A model generated the notes under the pieces. That model did not search any database. It saw only the letters and a list, made by a program, of their open reading frames with translations, and was not told where the DNA came from. This document shows positions 40,469 through 53,400 of a stretch of 64,000 bases of DNA, piece by piece. A program made the translations under genes and the position numbers. The stretch spans positions 1 to 64,000 of the forward strand of contig JAUCBJ010009051.1 of NCBI GenBank assembly GCA_032718475.1. The letters are read 5' to 3'. Source of the stretch: Nemertoderma westbladi (Eukaryota > Xenacoelomorpha > Nemertodermatida > Nemertodermatidae). The first letter of the stretch is position 1, and the number at the start of each line of letters is the position of its first letter.

Positions 40469-40850
40469 GGGGGCCGTCCAAGTATGACGTCAGCACTTTA
40501 GGGGGGGGGGGGGGGGGGTGGGAAAATCTGATGACGTGCTGATGAGGGGAGGGGAGGGGGGTCAGCCAAAATCTGACGTCAGCATGTTCATTTATAGGTG
40601 CTAGAAGAGAGATATAGCAGAAGAGTAAATAGCTTGCCTATTTTAATTGTTCGAAGCCCCCGAAGGCCCGGTGCACGACCTTCTGTTTCCGTTACCAGTC
40701 ACCATGTTTGATTAGGACGCGAAATTTTTTTTTAATCTTATTTAGGGGAGGGGGGGGGGGGGGTCAACGCATATCTGATGACATCTGATTTAGGGGAGGG
40801 GGGGGTCAACATTTTGGGGAAAAGTGCAGACGTCATACTTGGACGGCCCC
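40469..40850. mobile_element. MITE-like element with 31-bp terminal inverted repeats and G-runs
   Basis: The left end reads GGGGCCGTCCAAGTATGACG from 40470. The right end (ending 40850) is its reverse complement, and matching continues to about 31 bp with two mismatches. The flanks show TAT on both sides (40466-40468 and 40851-40853), a possible 3-bp target duplication. The interior has no coding frame but holds G tracts (18 G at 40501-40518, 14 G near 40750) and repeated TTAGGGGAGGGG blocks. Two perfect TGACGTCA palindromes lie at 40485-40492 and 40574-40581. This fits a non-autonomous DNA transposon. I do not assign a superfamily. Confidence 0.8.
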
Positions 40851-40950
40851 TATCTAGACTTTAAACTGGTTTGAAAATTCGAGTTTTCATTCCCATTTCT
40901 TGTGAAACGCAATAAAGCAGTTAGCTAGCTAGCTACCTTAAGTTAGGGGT

Positions 40951-41450
40951 AGGAAGTCAGCTGATTAACCGGGTTGGAAGTCAGCTGATTAACCGGGTTC
41001 GGAGTCAGCTGATTAACCAGATTGGAAGTCAGCTGATTAACCGGGTAGTCAGCTGATTAACCGGGTTTGAAGGTAGCTGATTAACCGGGTAGTCAGCTGA
41101 TTAACCGGGTTGGAAGTCAGCTGATTAACCGGGTTCGAAGTCAGCTGATTAACCAGATTGTAAGTCAGCTGATTAACCGGGTAGTCAGCTGATTAACCGG
41201 GTTTTAAGTCAGCTGATTAACCGGGTTGGAAGTCAGCTGATTAACCGGGTTGGAAGTCAGCTGTTTAACCGGGTGGGATGTCAGCTGATTAACCGGGTTG
41301 GAAGTCAGGTGAATAACCGGATTGGATGTCAGCTGATTAACCGGGTTGGAAGTCCGCTGATTAACAGGGTTTGAAGTCAGCTGATTAACCGGGTTGGAAG
41401 TCCGCTGATTAACAGGGTTTGAAGTCAGCTGATTAATCGGGTTGGAAGTC
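40951..41450. repeat. 24-bp minisatellite (AGTCAGCTGATTAACCGGGT)
   Basis: About 20 copies of a 24-bp unit occur, with shorter copies lacking the GTTGGA spacer. Each unit carries CAGCTG, an E-box-type palindrome, followed by ATTAACC. Because 24 is a multiple of three, long open frames arise on the minus strand, but these are artefacts. The unit shares GGAAGTCAG with the 27-bp unit that follows without a gap, so the two arrays appear related or joined through that word. Confidence 0.92.
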
Positions 41451-44400
41451 AGACAACATAGGGAAGACAGAACCCAGGTATAACAGAGGGAAGTCAGAAC
41501 CCAGGTATAACAGAGGGAAGTCAGAACCCAAGTATAACAGAGGGAAGTCAGAACCCAGGTACAACAGAGGGAAGTCAGAACCCAGGTACAACAGAGGGAA
41601 GTCAGAACCCAGGTACAACAGAGGGAAGTCAGAACCCAGGTACAACAGAGGGAAGTCAGAACCCAGGAATAATAGAGGGAAGTCAGGTACAACAGAGGGA
41701 AGTCAGAACCCAGGTACAACAGAGGGAAGTCAGAACCGAGGTATAACAGAGGGAAGTCAGGTACAACAGAGGGAAGTCAGAACCCAGAGACAACATAGGG
41801 AAGTCAGAACCCAGGTACAACAGAGGGAAGTCAGAACCCAAGTATAACAGAGGGAAGTCAGGTAGAACAGAGGGAAGTCAGAACCAAGGTACAACATAGG
41901 GAAGTCAGAACCCAGGTATAACAGAGGGAAGTCAGAACCCAGGTATAACAGAGGAAGTCAGAACCCAGGTATAACAGAGGGAAGTCAGAACCCAGGTACA
42001 ACATAGGGAAGTCAGAACCCAGGTATAACAGAGGGAAGTCAGAACCCAGGTATAACAGAGGGAAGTCAGAACCCAGGTACAACAGAGGGAAGTCAGAACC
42101 CAGGTACAACAGAGAGAAGTCAGAACCCAGGTATAACAGAGGGAAGTCAGAACCCAGGTACAAAAGAGGGAAGTCAGAACCCAGGTACAACAGAGGGAAG
42201 TCAGAACCCAGGTACAACAGAGGGAAGTCAGAACCCAGGTATAACAGAGGAAGTCAGAACCCAGGTATAACAGAGGGAAGTCAGAACCCAGGTATAACAG
42301 AGGGAAGTCAGAACCCAGGTACAACATAGGGAAGTCAGAACCCAGGTATAACAGAGGGAAGTCAGAACCCAGGTACAACAGAGGGAAGTCAGAACCCAGG
42401 TACAACAGAGGGAAGTCAGAACCCAGGTATAACAGAGGAAGTCAGAACCCAGGTACAACAGAGGGAAGTCAGAACCCAGGTACAACATAGGGAAGTCAGA
42501 ACCCAGGTATAACAGAGGGAAGTCAGAACCCAGGTACAAAAGAGGGAAGTCAGAACCCAGGTACAACAGAGGGAAGTCAGAACCCAGGTACAACAGAGGG
42601 AAGTCAGAACCCAGGTATAACAGAGGAAGTCAGAACCCAGGTATAACAGAGGGAAGTCAGAACCCAGGTACAACATAGGGAAGTCAGAACTCAGGTATAA
42701 CAGAGGGAAGTCAGAACCCAGGTATAACAGAGGGAAGTCAGAACCCAGGTACAACATAGGGAAGTCAGAACCCAGGTATAACAGAGGGAAGTCAGAACCC
42801 AGGTACAACAGAGGGAAGTCAGAACCCAGGTACAACAGAGGGAAGTCAGAACCCAGGTACAACAGAGAGAAGTCAGAACCCAGGTACAACGGAGGGAAGT
42901 CAGAACCCAGGTATAACAGAGGGAAGTCAGAACCCAGGTATAACAGAGGGAAGTAAGAACTCAGGTATAACAGAGGGAAGTCAGAACCCAGGTATAACAG
43001 AGGGAAGTCAGAACCCAGGTACAACAGAGGGAAGTCAGAACTCAGGTACAACAGAGGGAAGTCAGAACCCAGGTATAACATAGGGAAGTCAGAACCCAGG
43101 TACAACAGAGGGAAGTCAGAACCCAGGTACAACAGAGGGAAGTCAGAACCCAGGTACAACAGAGGGAAGTCAGAACTCAGGTACAACAGAGGGAAGTCAG
43201 AACCCAGATACAACAGAGGGAAGTCAGAACCCAGGTACAACAGAGGGAAGTCAGAACCCAGGTACAACAGAGGGAAGTCAGAACCCAGGTACAACAGAGG
43301 GAAGTCAGAACCCAGGTATAACAGAGGGAAGTCAGAACCCAGGTATAACAGAGGGAAGTCAGAACCCAGGTACAACAGAGGGAAGTCAAAACCCAGGTAT
43401 AACAGAGGGAAGTCAGAACCCAGGTATAACAGAGGGAAGTCAGAACCCAGGTATAACAGAGGGAAGTCAGAACCCAGGTAAAACAGAGGGAAGTCAGAAC
43501 CCAGGTATAACAGAGGGAAGTCAGAACCCAGGTATAACATAGGGAAGTCAGAACCCAGGTATAACAGAGGGAAGTTAGAACCCAGGTATAACAGAGGGAA
43601 GTCAGAACCCAGGTATAACAGAGGGAAGTCAGAACCCAGGTACAACAGAGGGAAGTCAGAACCCAGGTATAAAAGAGGGAAGTCAGAACCCAGGTATAAC
43701 AGAGGGAAGTCAAAACCCAGGTATAACAGAGGAAAGTCAGGTACAACAGAGGGAAGTCAGAACCCAGGTATAACAGAGGGAAGTCAGAACCCAGGTATAA
43801 CAGAGGGAAGTCAGAACCCAGGTACAACATAGGGAAGTGAGAACCGAGGTATAACAGAGGAAGTCAGAACCCAGGTATAACAGAGGGAAGTCAGAACCCA
43901 GGTATAACAGAGGGAAGTCAGAACCCAGGTATAACAGAGGGAAGTCAGAACCCAGGTACAACAGAGGGAAGTCAGAACCCAGGTACAACAGAGGGAAGTC
44001 AGAACCCAGGTACAACAGAGGGAAGTCAGAACCCAGGTATAACAGAGGGAAGTCAGGTACAACAGAGGGAAGTCAGAACCCAGGTATAACAGAGGGAAGT
44101 CAGAACCCAGGTACAACAGAAGGAAGTCAGAACCGAGGTATAACCGAGGGAAGTCAGAACCCAGGTATAACAGAGGGAAGTAAGAACCCAGGTATAACAT
44201 AGGGAAGTCAGAACCCAGGTATAACAGAGGGAAGTCAGAACCCAGGTACAACAGAGGGAAGTCAGATACCAGGTACAACATAGGGAAGTCAGAACCGAGG
44301 TATAACAGAGGGAAGTCAGAACTCAGATACAACAGAGGGAAGTCAGAACCCAGGTACAACAGAGGGAAGTCAGAACCCAGGTACAACAGAGGGAAGTCAG

Positions 44401-45476
44401 AACCCAGGTATAACAGAGGGAAGTCAGAAACCAGGTATAACAGAGGGAAGTCAGAACCCAGGTATAACAGAGGGAAGTCAGGTACAACAGAGGGAAGGCA
44501 GAACTCAGGTATAACAGAGGGAAGTCAGAACCCAGGTATAACAGAGGGAAGTCAGAACCCAGGTATAACAGAGGGAAGTCAGGTACAACAGAGAGAAGTC
44601 AGAACACAGGTATAACAGAGGGAAGTCAGAACCCAGGTATAACAGAGGGAAGTTAGAACCCAGGTATAACATAGGGAAGTCAGAACCCAGGTATAACAGA
44701 GGGAAGTCAGAACCCAGGTATAACAGAGGGAAGTCAGAACCCAGGTATAACAGAGGGAAGTCAGGTACAACAGAGGGAAGTCAGGTACAACAGAGAGAAG
44801 TCAGAACACAGGTATAACAGAGGGAAGTCAGAACCCAGGTATAACAGAGGGAAGTCAGAACCCAGGTATAACATAGGGAAGTCAGAACCCAGGTATAACA
44901 GAGGGAAGTCAGAACCCAGGTATAACAGAGGGAAGTCAGAACCCAGGTATAACAGAGGGAAGTCAGGTACAACAGAGGGAAGTCAGAACCCAGGTATAAC
45001 AGAGGGAAGTCAGAACCCAGGTATAACAGAGGGAAGTCAGGTACAACAGAAAGAAGTCAGAACACAGGTATAACAGAGGGAAGTCAGAACCCAGGTATAA
45101 CAGAGGGAAGTCAGAACCCAGGTATAACAGAGGGAAGTCAGGTACAACAGAGAGAAGTCAGAACACAGGTATAACAGAGGGAAGTCAGAACCCAGGTATA
45201 ACAGAGGGAAGTCAGAACCCAGGTATAACAGAGGAAAGTCAGGTACAACAGAGGGAAGTCAGAACCCAGGTATAACAGAAGGAAGTCAGAACCCAGGTAC
45301 AACAGAGGGAAGTCAGAACCCAGGTATAAAAGAGGGAAGTCAGAACCCAGGTACAACAGAGGGAAGTCATAAACCAGATACAACAGAGGGAAGTCAGAAC
45401 CCAGGTACAACAGAGGGAAGTCAGAACCCAGGTATAACAGAGGGAAGTCAGGTACAACAGAGGGAAGTCAGAACCC
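41451..45476. repeat. 27-bp minisatellite array, left block
   Basis: This is a head-to-tail 27-bp unit made of GAAGTCAGAACCCAGGTA followed by TAACAGAGG or CAACAGAGG. A 20-bp short form lacks AGAACCC. The main variation is TATAACAGAGG versus TACAACAGAGG, with scattered single changes. Minus-strand open frames that repeat a 9-residue motif (YLGSDFPLL or its frame-shifted form TWVLTSLCY) result from the unit length. They break wherever the 20-bp form shifts the frame, so I do not treat them as genes. Confidence 0.96.
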
Positions 45477-45944
45477 CCTAAACAATCAGATTTTTTGCAA
45501 AATTTTGAAAATACAATTTTATGTAATCTTAGGTCAGACTGTGAAATATATTTCTTAGGTGATTTTAATATCTGTTACCATCACAAAGCATCCCCCATCT
45601 GTAAACAGTACCAAAGTATTTTAAATTTGTTTGGTTTAAAACAAATTATTCGAGATTCTACCAGAATTACCAGTAAAACTTCTACTTTACTAGATCACAT
45701 CCTTTGTAATAATACCGATATTATTTCTCAATCTGGGGTTTTACCTATAGGTCTAAGCGATCATTTTATAGTTTTTTGCACAAGAAAGACACAAAAATCT
45801 TTTTTCGGGGATCATAAAACAGTAACAGTTAGGTCTATGAAAAATTACAGCAAGGAACGCTTTTTAAGTTTGTTAGTTAATTCTGACTGGGAACCCTGTT
45901 TTAAGGCCGCTTTGCGTACACTGTTTTTAAAGATATATTTTTAA
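45477..45944 (+). pseudogene. C-terminal half of LINE endonuclease (APE-type), broken frame
   Basis: The frame is open from the junction base onward and encodes the second half of an apurinic-type endonuclease. LGDFN (metal/catalytic Asp and Asn) and GLSDHF (catalytic Asp-His) are visible. The N-terminal half with the catalytic Glu is missing. After the endonuclease the frame runs into a stop at 45942-45944. The continuing sequence toward the reverse transcriptase lies in another frame, so a single-base-type frameshift sits at about 45905-45925. The fragment is non-functional as a nicking enzyme. Confidence 0.8.
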
Positions 45945-47458
45945 AGGCACTTAATACTGTAGCACCAATTAAAGAAATTAGTCTTAAACAACGCACTGAG
46001 CCCTGGATGACCTCGGGAATTCTTAGTAATATCAGAGAAAGAGATAACTATTTGTATAAATTTAGGAAATACCGTGTTTTAGCTGATTATAATAATTACT
46101 GCAAATATAGAAACCTTGTCCAACGGGAAATAAAAAAAGCTAAATCTGAATATTTGTACAACAAAATAAGTGAGAATAAAGATAATCCTAAAAGTCTATG
46201 GTCTACCCTAAAATCTTTAGGTTATAAAAACCTCAAATCTAAATCGAATATTGTTCTGCAAGATAACGGTGAGCTGATTCATGATCATACTCTAGTTAGT
46301 AATTTATTTAATAATTATTTTACTAATGTTGCCTCTAATTTAGTTAAGAAATTACCGTTATCAAGTAATAAATATAGTATAGGGTCCGAAACTCTAAAAA
46401 ATTTTTATTTAGAAAAGTTACAAAATTCAGAAAAGTTATTTTTAAAACCCGTTTCTGAGGATTTCGTTTTTAAAAATCTACTTAGCCTATCAGCCTCAAA
46501 AAGTACCGGTCTAGATCTAATACCTGCCCGTTTTCTTAAGGATGGTGCTGAAGTACTTAAAGTGCCTATTACTTTTATTATTAATTACTCTATCGTAGAT
46601 AATGTAGTACCAGACGAACTGAAATTAGCTAAGGTTGTTCCTCTGTATAAAAAGAATAGTAAAGTAGAACCCTGTAATTACAGACCTGTTAGTATCTTAA
46701 GTATTGTATCTAAAATTCTAGAACGTTCTGTTTTTCTACAGCTGGAGGCACATCTTAGTAGGCTAAATCTGATCTATGAACTTCAGTCCGGTTTTCGTAA
46801 ATCATATTCTACAGACACCTGCCTTATTAACTTAACTGATACAATTAGATGTAATAACGCAAAGGGTTTATATACCGGTATGGTAATGTTGGACCTACAA
46901 AAGGCTTTCGATACTGTAGATCACGAAATTCTGCTTGGTAAGTTAGGCCTGATGGGTGTAGGTTCTATAGACTGGTTCAAGTCCTACCTGTCAGACAGAG
47001 GTCAAACTGTAGTCATTAGCAAATCGCTGTCTACTGTACAAGAGATTACCTGTGGTGTACCGCAAGGTAGTATATTAGGTCCTCTGCTTTTTGTATGCTA
47101 TGTAAATGATATGATAAGTAGTATAGATCCCGATTTTAAACTCATTTTATATGCCGACGACAGTGCTCTTATTTTCTCTCATAAAGATCCTATCCATATT
47201 TCCCAAAAGTTAAGTGCAGTTCTAGAATCCTGTAATGAGTGGTTGGTTGATAATAAGCTATCCATTCACTACGGTAAAACTGAAAGTATTTTGTTTGGTT
47301 CCAAAAGAAAGTTAAAGAAGGTAACTAAGTTTGAAGTCACTAGTAATGGACATAAGATTGAAAATAAAAAGGAAGTTAAATATTTAGGCGCCACATTGGA
47401 TAACTGCTTATCAGGAGAAAGTACAGTGAAAAATATTTTCTCGAAAGTTAATCTATCT
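45477..47458 (+). mobile_element. LINE fragment (Jockey/CR1-like) truncated at both ends inside the 27-bp array
   Basis: A 1,982-bp unique segment interrupts the minisatellite. It begins in mid-endonuclease and ends inside the C-terminal part of the reverse transcriptase, with no 3' UTR or poly(A)/simple-repeat tail. Loss of the 3' end is unusual for target-primed insertion, where the 3' end is copied first. The heptamer AGAACCC flanks both sides (45470-45476 and 47459-47465). Removing the insert plus one copy restores a perfect 27-bp unit. The fragment may have arrived as filler DNA in break repair, or its 3' end may have been lost later to array exchange. Confidence 0.85.
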
Positions 47459-47473
47459 AGAACCCAGGTATAA
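45926..47473 (+). pseudogene. LINE reverse transcriptase domain (Jockey/CR1-like), 3' truncated
   Basis: This frame is open from about 45905 and contains an in-frame ATG at 46007. It covers the linker and the reverse transcriptase core. Motifs in order are a STGLD block, YRPVS, the catalytic Asp in [26 protein letters not shown], and the LYADD active site. All catalytic Asp residues remain. The protein stops in satellite-encoded residues (RTQV) at 47473, where the element is cut off, so the C-terminal thumb and tail region is missing. AT-rich codon use contrasts with the RTE-like element at 22497. The motif forms fit the Jockey/CR1/L2 group, but I cannot choose between clades by eye. Confidence 0.8.
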
Positions 47474-50400
47474 CAGAAGGAAGTCAGAACCCAGGTACAA
47501 CAGAGGGAAGTCAGAACCCAGGTATAACAGAGGGAAGTCAGAACCCAGGTACAACAGAGGGAAGTCAGAACCCAGGTATAACAGAGGGAAGTCAGGTACA
47601 ACAGAGGGAAGTCAGAACCCAGGTATAACAGAAGGAAGTCAGAACCCAGGTACAACAGAGGGAAGTCAGAACCCAGGTATAAAAGAGGGAAGTCAGAACC
47701 CAGGTATAACAGAGGGAAGTCAAAACCCAGGTATAACAGAGGAAAGTCAGGTACAACAGAGGGAAGTCAGAACCCAGGTATAACAGAGGGAAGCCAGAAC
47801 CCAGGTACAACAGAGGGAAGTCAGAACCCAGGTATAACAGAGGGAAGTCAGAACCCAGGTATAACAGAGGGCAGACAGATACCAGGTACAACATAGGGAA
47901 GTCAGAACCGAGGTATAACAGAGGGAAGTCAGAACTCAGGTACAACAGAGGGAAGTCAGAACCCAGGTATAACAGAGGGAAGTCAGAACCCAGGTATAAC
48001 AGAGGGAAGTAAGAACTCAGGTATAACAGAGGGAAGTCAGGTACAACAGAGGGAAGTCAGAACCCAGGTATAACAGAGGAAAGTCAGGTACAACAGAGGG
48101 AAGTCAGGTACAACAAAGGGAAGTCAGAACCCAGGTATAACAGAGGGAAGTCAGAACCCGGGTACAACAGAGGGAAGTCAGAACCCAGGTATAACAGAGG
48201 GAAGTCAGGTACAACAGAGGGAAGGCAGAACACAGGTATAACAGAGGAAAGTCAGAACCCAGGTATAACATAGGGAAGTCAGAACCCAGGTATAACAGAG
48301 GGAAGTCAGGTACAACAGAGAGAAGTCAGAACACAGGTATAACAGAGGGAAGTCAGAACCCAGGTATAACAGAGGGAAGTTAGAACCCAGGAATAACAGA
48401 GAGAAGTCAGAACCCAGGTATAACAGAGGGAAGTCAGGTACAACAGAGAGAAGTCAGAACACAGGTATAACAGAGGGAAGTCAGAACCCAGGTATAACAG
48501 AGGGAAGTTAGAACCCAGGTATAACAGAGGGAAGTCAGAAACCAGGTATAACAGAGGGAAGTCAGAACCCAGGTATAACAGAGGGAAGTCAGGTACAACA
48601 GAGGGAAGGCAGAACTCAGGTATAACAGAGGGAAGTCAGAACCCAGGTATAACAGAGGGAAGTCAGAACCCAGGTATAACAGAGGGAAGTCAGGTACAAC
48701 AGAGAGAAGTCAGAACACAGGTATAACAGAGGGAAGTCAGAACCCAGGTATAACAGAGGGAAGTTAGAACCCAGGTATAACATAGGGAAGTCAGAACCCA
48801 GGTATAACAGAGGGAAGTCAGAACCCAGGTATAACAGAGGGAAGTCAGAACCCAGGTATAACAGAGGGAAGTCAGGTACAACAGAGGGAAGTCAGGTACA
48901 ACAGAGAGAAGTCAGAACACAGGTATAACAGAGGGAAGTCAGAACCCAGGTATAACAGAGGGAAGTCAGAACCCAGGTATAACATAGGGAAGTCAGAACC
49001 CAGGTATAACAGAGGGAAGTCAGAACCCAGGTATAACAGAGGGAAGTCAGAACCCAGGTATAACAGAGGGAAGTCAGGTACAACAGAGGGAAGTCAGAAC
49101 CCAGGTATAACAGAGGGAAGTCAGAACCCAGGTATAACAGAGGGAAGTCAGGTACAACAGAAAGAAGTCAGAACACAGGTATAACAGAGGGAAGTCAGAA
49201 CCCAGGTATAACAGAGGGAAGTCAGAACCCAGGTATAACAGAGGGAAGTCAGGTACAACAGAGAGAAGTCAGAACACAGGTATAACAGAGGGAAGTCAGA
49301 ACCCAGGTATAACAGAGGGAAGTCAGAACCCAGGTATAACAGAGGGAAGTCAGGTACAACATAGGGAAGTCAGAACTCAGGTATAACAGAGGGAAGTCAG
49401 AACCCAGGTATAACAGAGGGAAGTCAGAACCCAGGTATAACAGAGGGAAGTCCGTTACAACAGAGAGAAGTCAGAACACAGGTATAACAGAGGGAAGTCA
49501 GAACCCAGGTATAACAGAGGGAAGTCAGAACCCAGGTATAACAGAGGGAAGTCAGGTACAACAGAGGGAAGTCAGAATCCAGGTACAACAGAGGGAAGTC
49601 AGAACCCAGGTATAACAGGGGGAAGTCAGAACCCAGGTACAACAGAGGGAAGTCAGATACCAGGTACAACATAGGGAAGTCAGAACCGAGGTATAACAGA
49701 GGGAAGTCAGAACTCAGGTACAACAGAGGGAAGTCAGAACCCAGGTACAACAGAGGGAAGTCAGAACCCAGGTACAACAGAGGGAAGTCAGAACCCAGGT
49801 ATAACAGAGGGAAGTCAGGTACAACAGAGGGAAGTCAGAACCCAGGTATAACAGATGGAAGTCAGAACCCAGGTACAACAGAGGGAAGTCAGAACCCAGG
49901 TATAACAGAGGGAAGTCAGAACCCAGGTATAACAGAGGGAAGTCAGAACCCAGGTATAACAGAGGGAAGTCAGAACCCAGGAACAACAGAGGGAAGTCAG
50001 AACCCAGGTATAACAGAGGGAAGTCAGGTACAACAGAGGGAAGTCAGAACCCAGGTATAACAGAGGAAAGTCAGAACCCAGGTACAACAGAGGGAAGTCA
50101 GAACCCAGGTACAACAGAGGGAAGTCAGAACCCAGGTACAACAGAGGGAAGTCAGAACCCAGGTACAACAGAGGGAAGTCAGGTACAACAGAGGGAAGTC
50201 AGAACCCAGGTATAACAGAAGGAAGTCAGAACCCAGGTACAACAGAGGGAAGTCAGAACCCAGGTATAACAGAAGAAAGTCAGAACCCAGGTACAACAGA
50301 GGGAAGTCAGAACCCAGGTATAACAGAGGGAAGTCAGAACCCAGGTACAACAGAGGGAAGTCAGAAGCCAGGTATAACAGAGGGAAGTCAGAACCCAGGT

Positions 50401-53400
50401 ACAACAGAGGGAAGTCAGAACCCAGGTACAACAGAGGGAAGTCAGAACCCAGGTATAACAGAGGGAAGTCAGAACCCAGGTACAACAGAGGGAAGTCAGA
50501 AGCCAGGTATAACAGAGGGAAGTCAGGTACAACAGAGGGAAGTCAGAACCCAGGTACAACAGAGGGAAGTCAGAACCCAGGTATAACAGAGGGAAGTCAG
50601 AACCCAGGTATAACAGAGGGAAGTCAGGTACAACAGAGGGAAGTCAGAACCCAGGTACAACAGAGGGAAGTCAGAACCCAGGTATAACAGAGGGAAGTCA
50701 CAACCCAGGTACAACAGAGGGAAGTCAGAACCCAGGTATAACAGAGGGAAGTCAGGTACAACATAGGGCAGTCAGAACCCAGGTATAACAGAGGGAAGTC
50801 AGAACCCAGGTATAACAGAGGGAAGTCAGAACCCAGGTACAACAGAGGGAAGTCAGAACCGAGGTATAACCGAGGGAAGTCAGAACCCAGGTATAACAGA
50901 GGGAAGTCAGAACCCAGGTATAACAGAGGGAAGTCAGAACCCAGAAACAACAGAAGGAAGTCAGAACCCAGGTACAACTGAGGGAAGTCAGGTACAACAT
51001 AGGGCAGTCAGAACCCAGGTGTAACAGAGGGAAGTCAGAACCCAGGTACGACAGAGGGAAGTCAGAACCCAGGTATAACAGAGGGAAGTCAGAACCCAGG
51101 TACAACATAGGGCAGTCAGAACCCAGGTGTAACAGAGGGAAGTCAGAACCCAGGTACGACAGAGGGAAGTCAGAACCCAGGTACAACAGAGGGAAGTCAG
51201 AACCCAGGTACAACAGAGGGAAGTCAGAACCCAGGTACAACAGAGGGAAGTCAGAACCCAGGTATAACAGAGGGAAGTCAGAACCCAGGTACAACATAGG
51301 GCAGTCAGAACCCAGGTGTAACAGAGGGAAGTCAGAACCCAGGTATAACAGAGGGAAGTTAGAACCCAGGTATAACAGAGGGAAGTCAGAACCCAGGTAT
51401 AACAGAGGGAAGTCAGAACCCAGGTACAACATAGGGCAGTCAGAACCCAGGTGTAACAGAGGGAAGTCAGAACCCAGGTATAACAGAGGGAAGTTAGAAC
51501 CCAGGTATAACAGAGGGAAGTCAGAACCCAGGTATAACAGAGGGAAGTCAGAACCCAGGTACAACATAGGGCAGTCAGAACCCAGGTGTAACAGAGGGAA
51601 GTCAGAACCCAGGTACGACAGAGGGAAGTCAGAACCCAGGTACAACAGAGGGAAGTCAGAACCCAGGTACAACAGAGGGAAGTCAGAACCCAGGTACAAC
51701 AGAGGGAAGTCAGGTACAACAGAGGGAAGTCAGAACCCAGGTATAACAGAAGGAAGTCAGAACCCAGGTACAACAGAGGGAAGTCAGAACCCAGGTATAA
51801 CAGATGAAAGTCAGAACCCAGGTACAACAGAGGGAAGTCAGAACCCAGGTATAACAGAGGGAAGTCAGAACCCAGGTACAACAGAGGGAAGTCAGAAGCC
51901 AGGAATAACAGAGGGAAGTCAGAACCCAGGTACAACAGAGGGAAGTCAGAACCCAGGTACAACAGAGGGAAGTCAGAACCCAGGTATAACAGAGGGAAGT
52001 CAGAACCCAGGTACAACAGAGGGAAGTCAGAAGCCAGGTATAACAGAGGGAAGTCAGGTACAACAGAGGGAAGTCAGAACCCAGGTACAACAGAGGGAAG
52101 TCAGAACCCAGGTATAACAGAGGGAAGTCAGAACCCAGGTATAACAGAGGGAAGTCAGGTACAACAGAGGGAAGTCAGAACCCAGGTACAACAGAGGGAA
52201 GTCAGAACCCAGGTATAACAGAGGGAAGTCAGAACCCAGGTACAACAGAGGGAAGTCAGAACCCAGGTATAACAGAGGGAAGTCAGGTACAACATAGGGC
52301 AGTCAGAACCCAGGTATAACAGAGGGAAGTCAGAACCCAGGTATAACAGAGGGAAGTCAGAACCCAGGTACAACAGAGGGAAGTCAGAACCGAGGTATAA
52401 CCGAGGGAAGTCAGAACCCAGGTATAACAGAGGGAAGTCAGAACCCAGGTATAACAGAGGGAAGTCAGAACCCAGGTACAACAGAGGGAAGTCAGAACCC
52501 AGGTGTAACAGAGGGAAGTCAGAAGCCAGGTACAACAGAGGGCAGTTATAACTCAGGCACAACAGAGGGAAGTTAGAACCCAGGTACAACAGAGGGAAGT
52601 CAGAACCCAGGTGTAACAGAGGGAAGTCAGAACCCAGGTACAACAGAGGGAAGTCAGAACCCAGGTACAACAGAGGGAAGTCAGAACCCAGGTGTAACAG
52701 AGGGAAGTCAGAACCCAGGTACAACAGAGGGAAGTCAGAACCCAGGTACAACAGAGGGAAGTCAGGTACAACATAGGGCAGTCAGAACCCAGGTGTAACA
52801 GAGGGAAGTCAGAACCCAGGTACAACAGAGGGAAGTCAGAACCCAGGTACAACAGAGGGAAGTCAGAACCCAGGTATAACAGAGGGAAGTCAGAACTCAG
52901 GTACAACTGAGGGAAGTCAGGTACAACATAGGGCAGTCAGAACCCAGGTGTAACAGAGGGAAGTCAGAACCCAGGTATAACAGAGGGAAGTCAGGTACAA
53001 CATAGGGCAGTCAGAACCCAGGTGTAACAGAGGGAAGTCAGAACCCAGGTACAACAGAGGGAAGTCAGAACCCAGGTACAACAGAGGGAAGTCAGAACCC
53101 AGGTATAACAGAGGGAAGTCAGAACTCAGGTACAACTGAGGGAAGTCAGGTACAACATAGGGCAGTCAGAACCCAGGTGTAACAGAGGGAAGTCAGAACC
53201 CAGGTATAACAGAGGGAAGTCAGGTACAACATAGGGCAGTCAGAACCCAGGTGTAACAGAGGGAAGTCAGAACCCAGGTACAACAGAGGGAAGTCAGAAC
53301 CCAGGTACAACAGAGGGAAGTCAGAACCCAGGTATAACAGAGGGAAGTCAGAACTCAGGTACAACTGAGGGAAGTCAGGTACAACATAGGGCAGTCAGAA

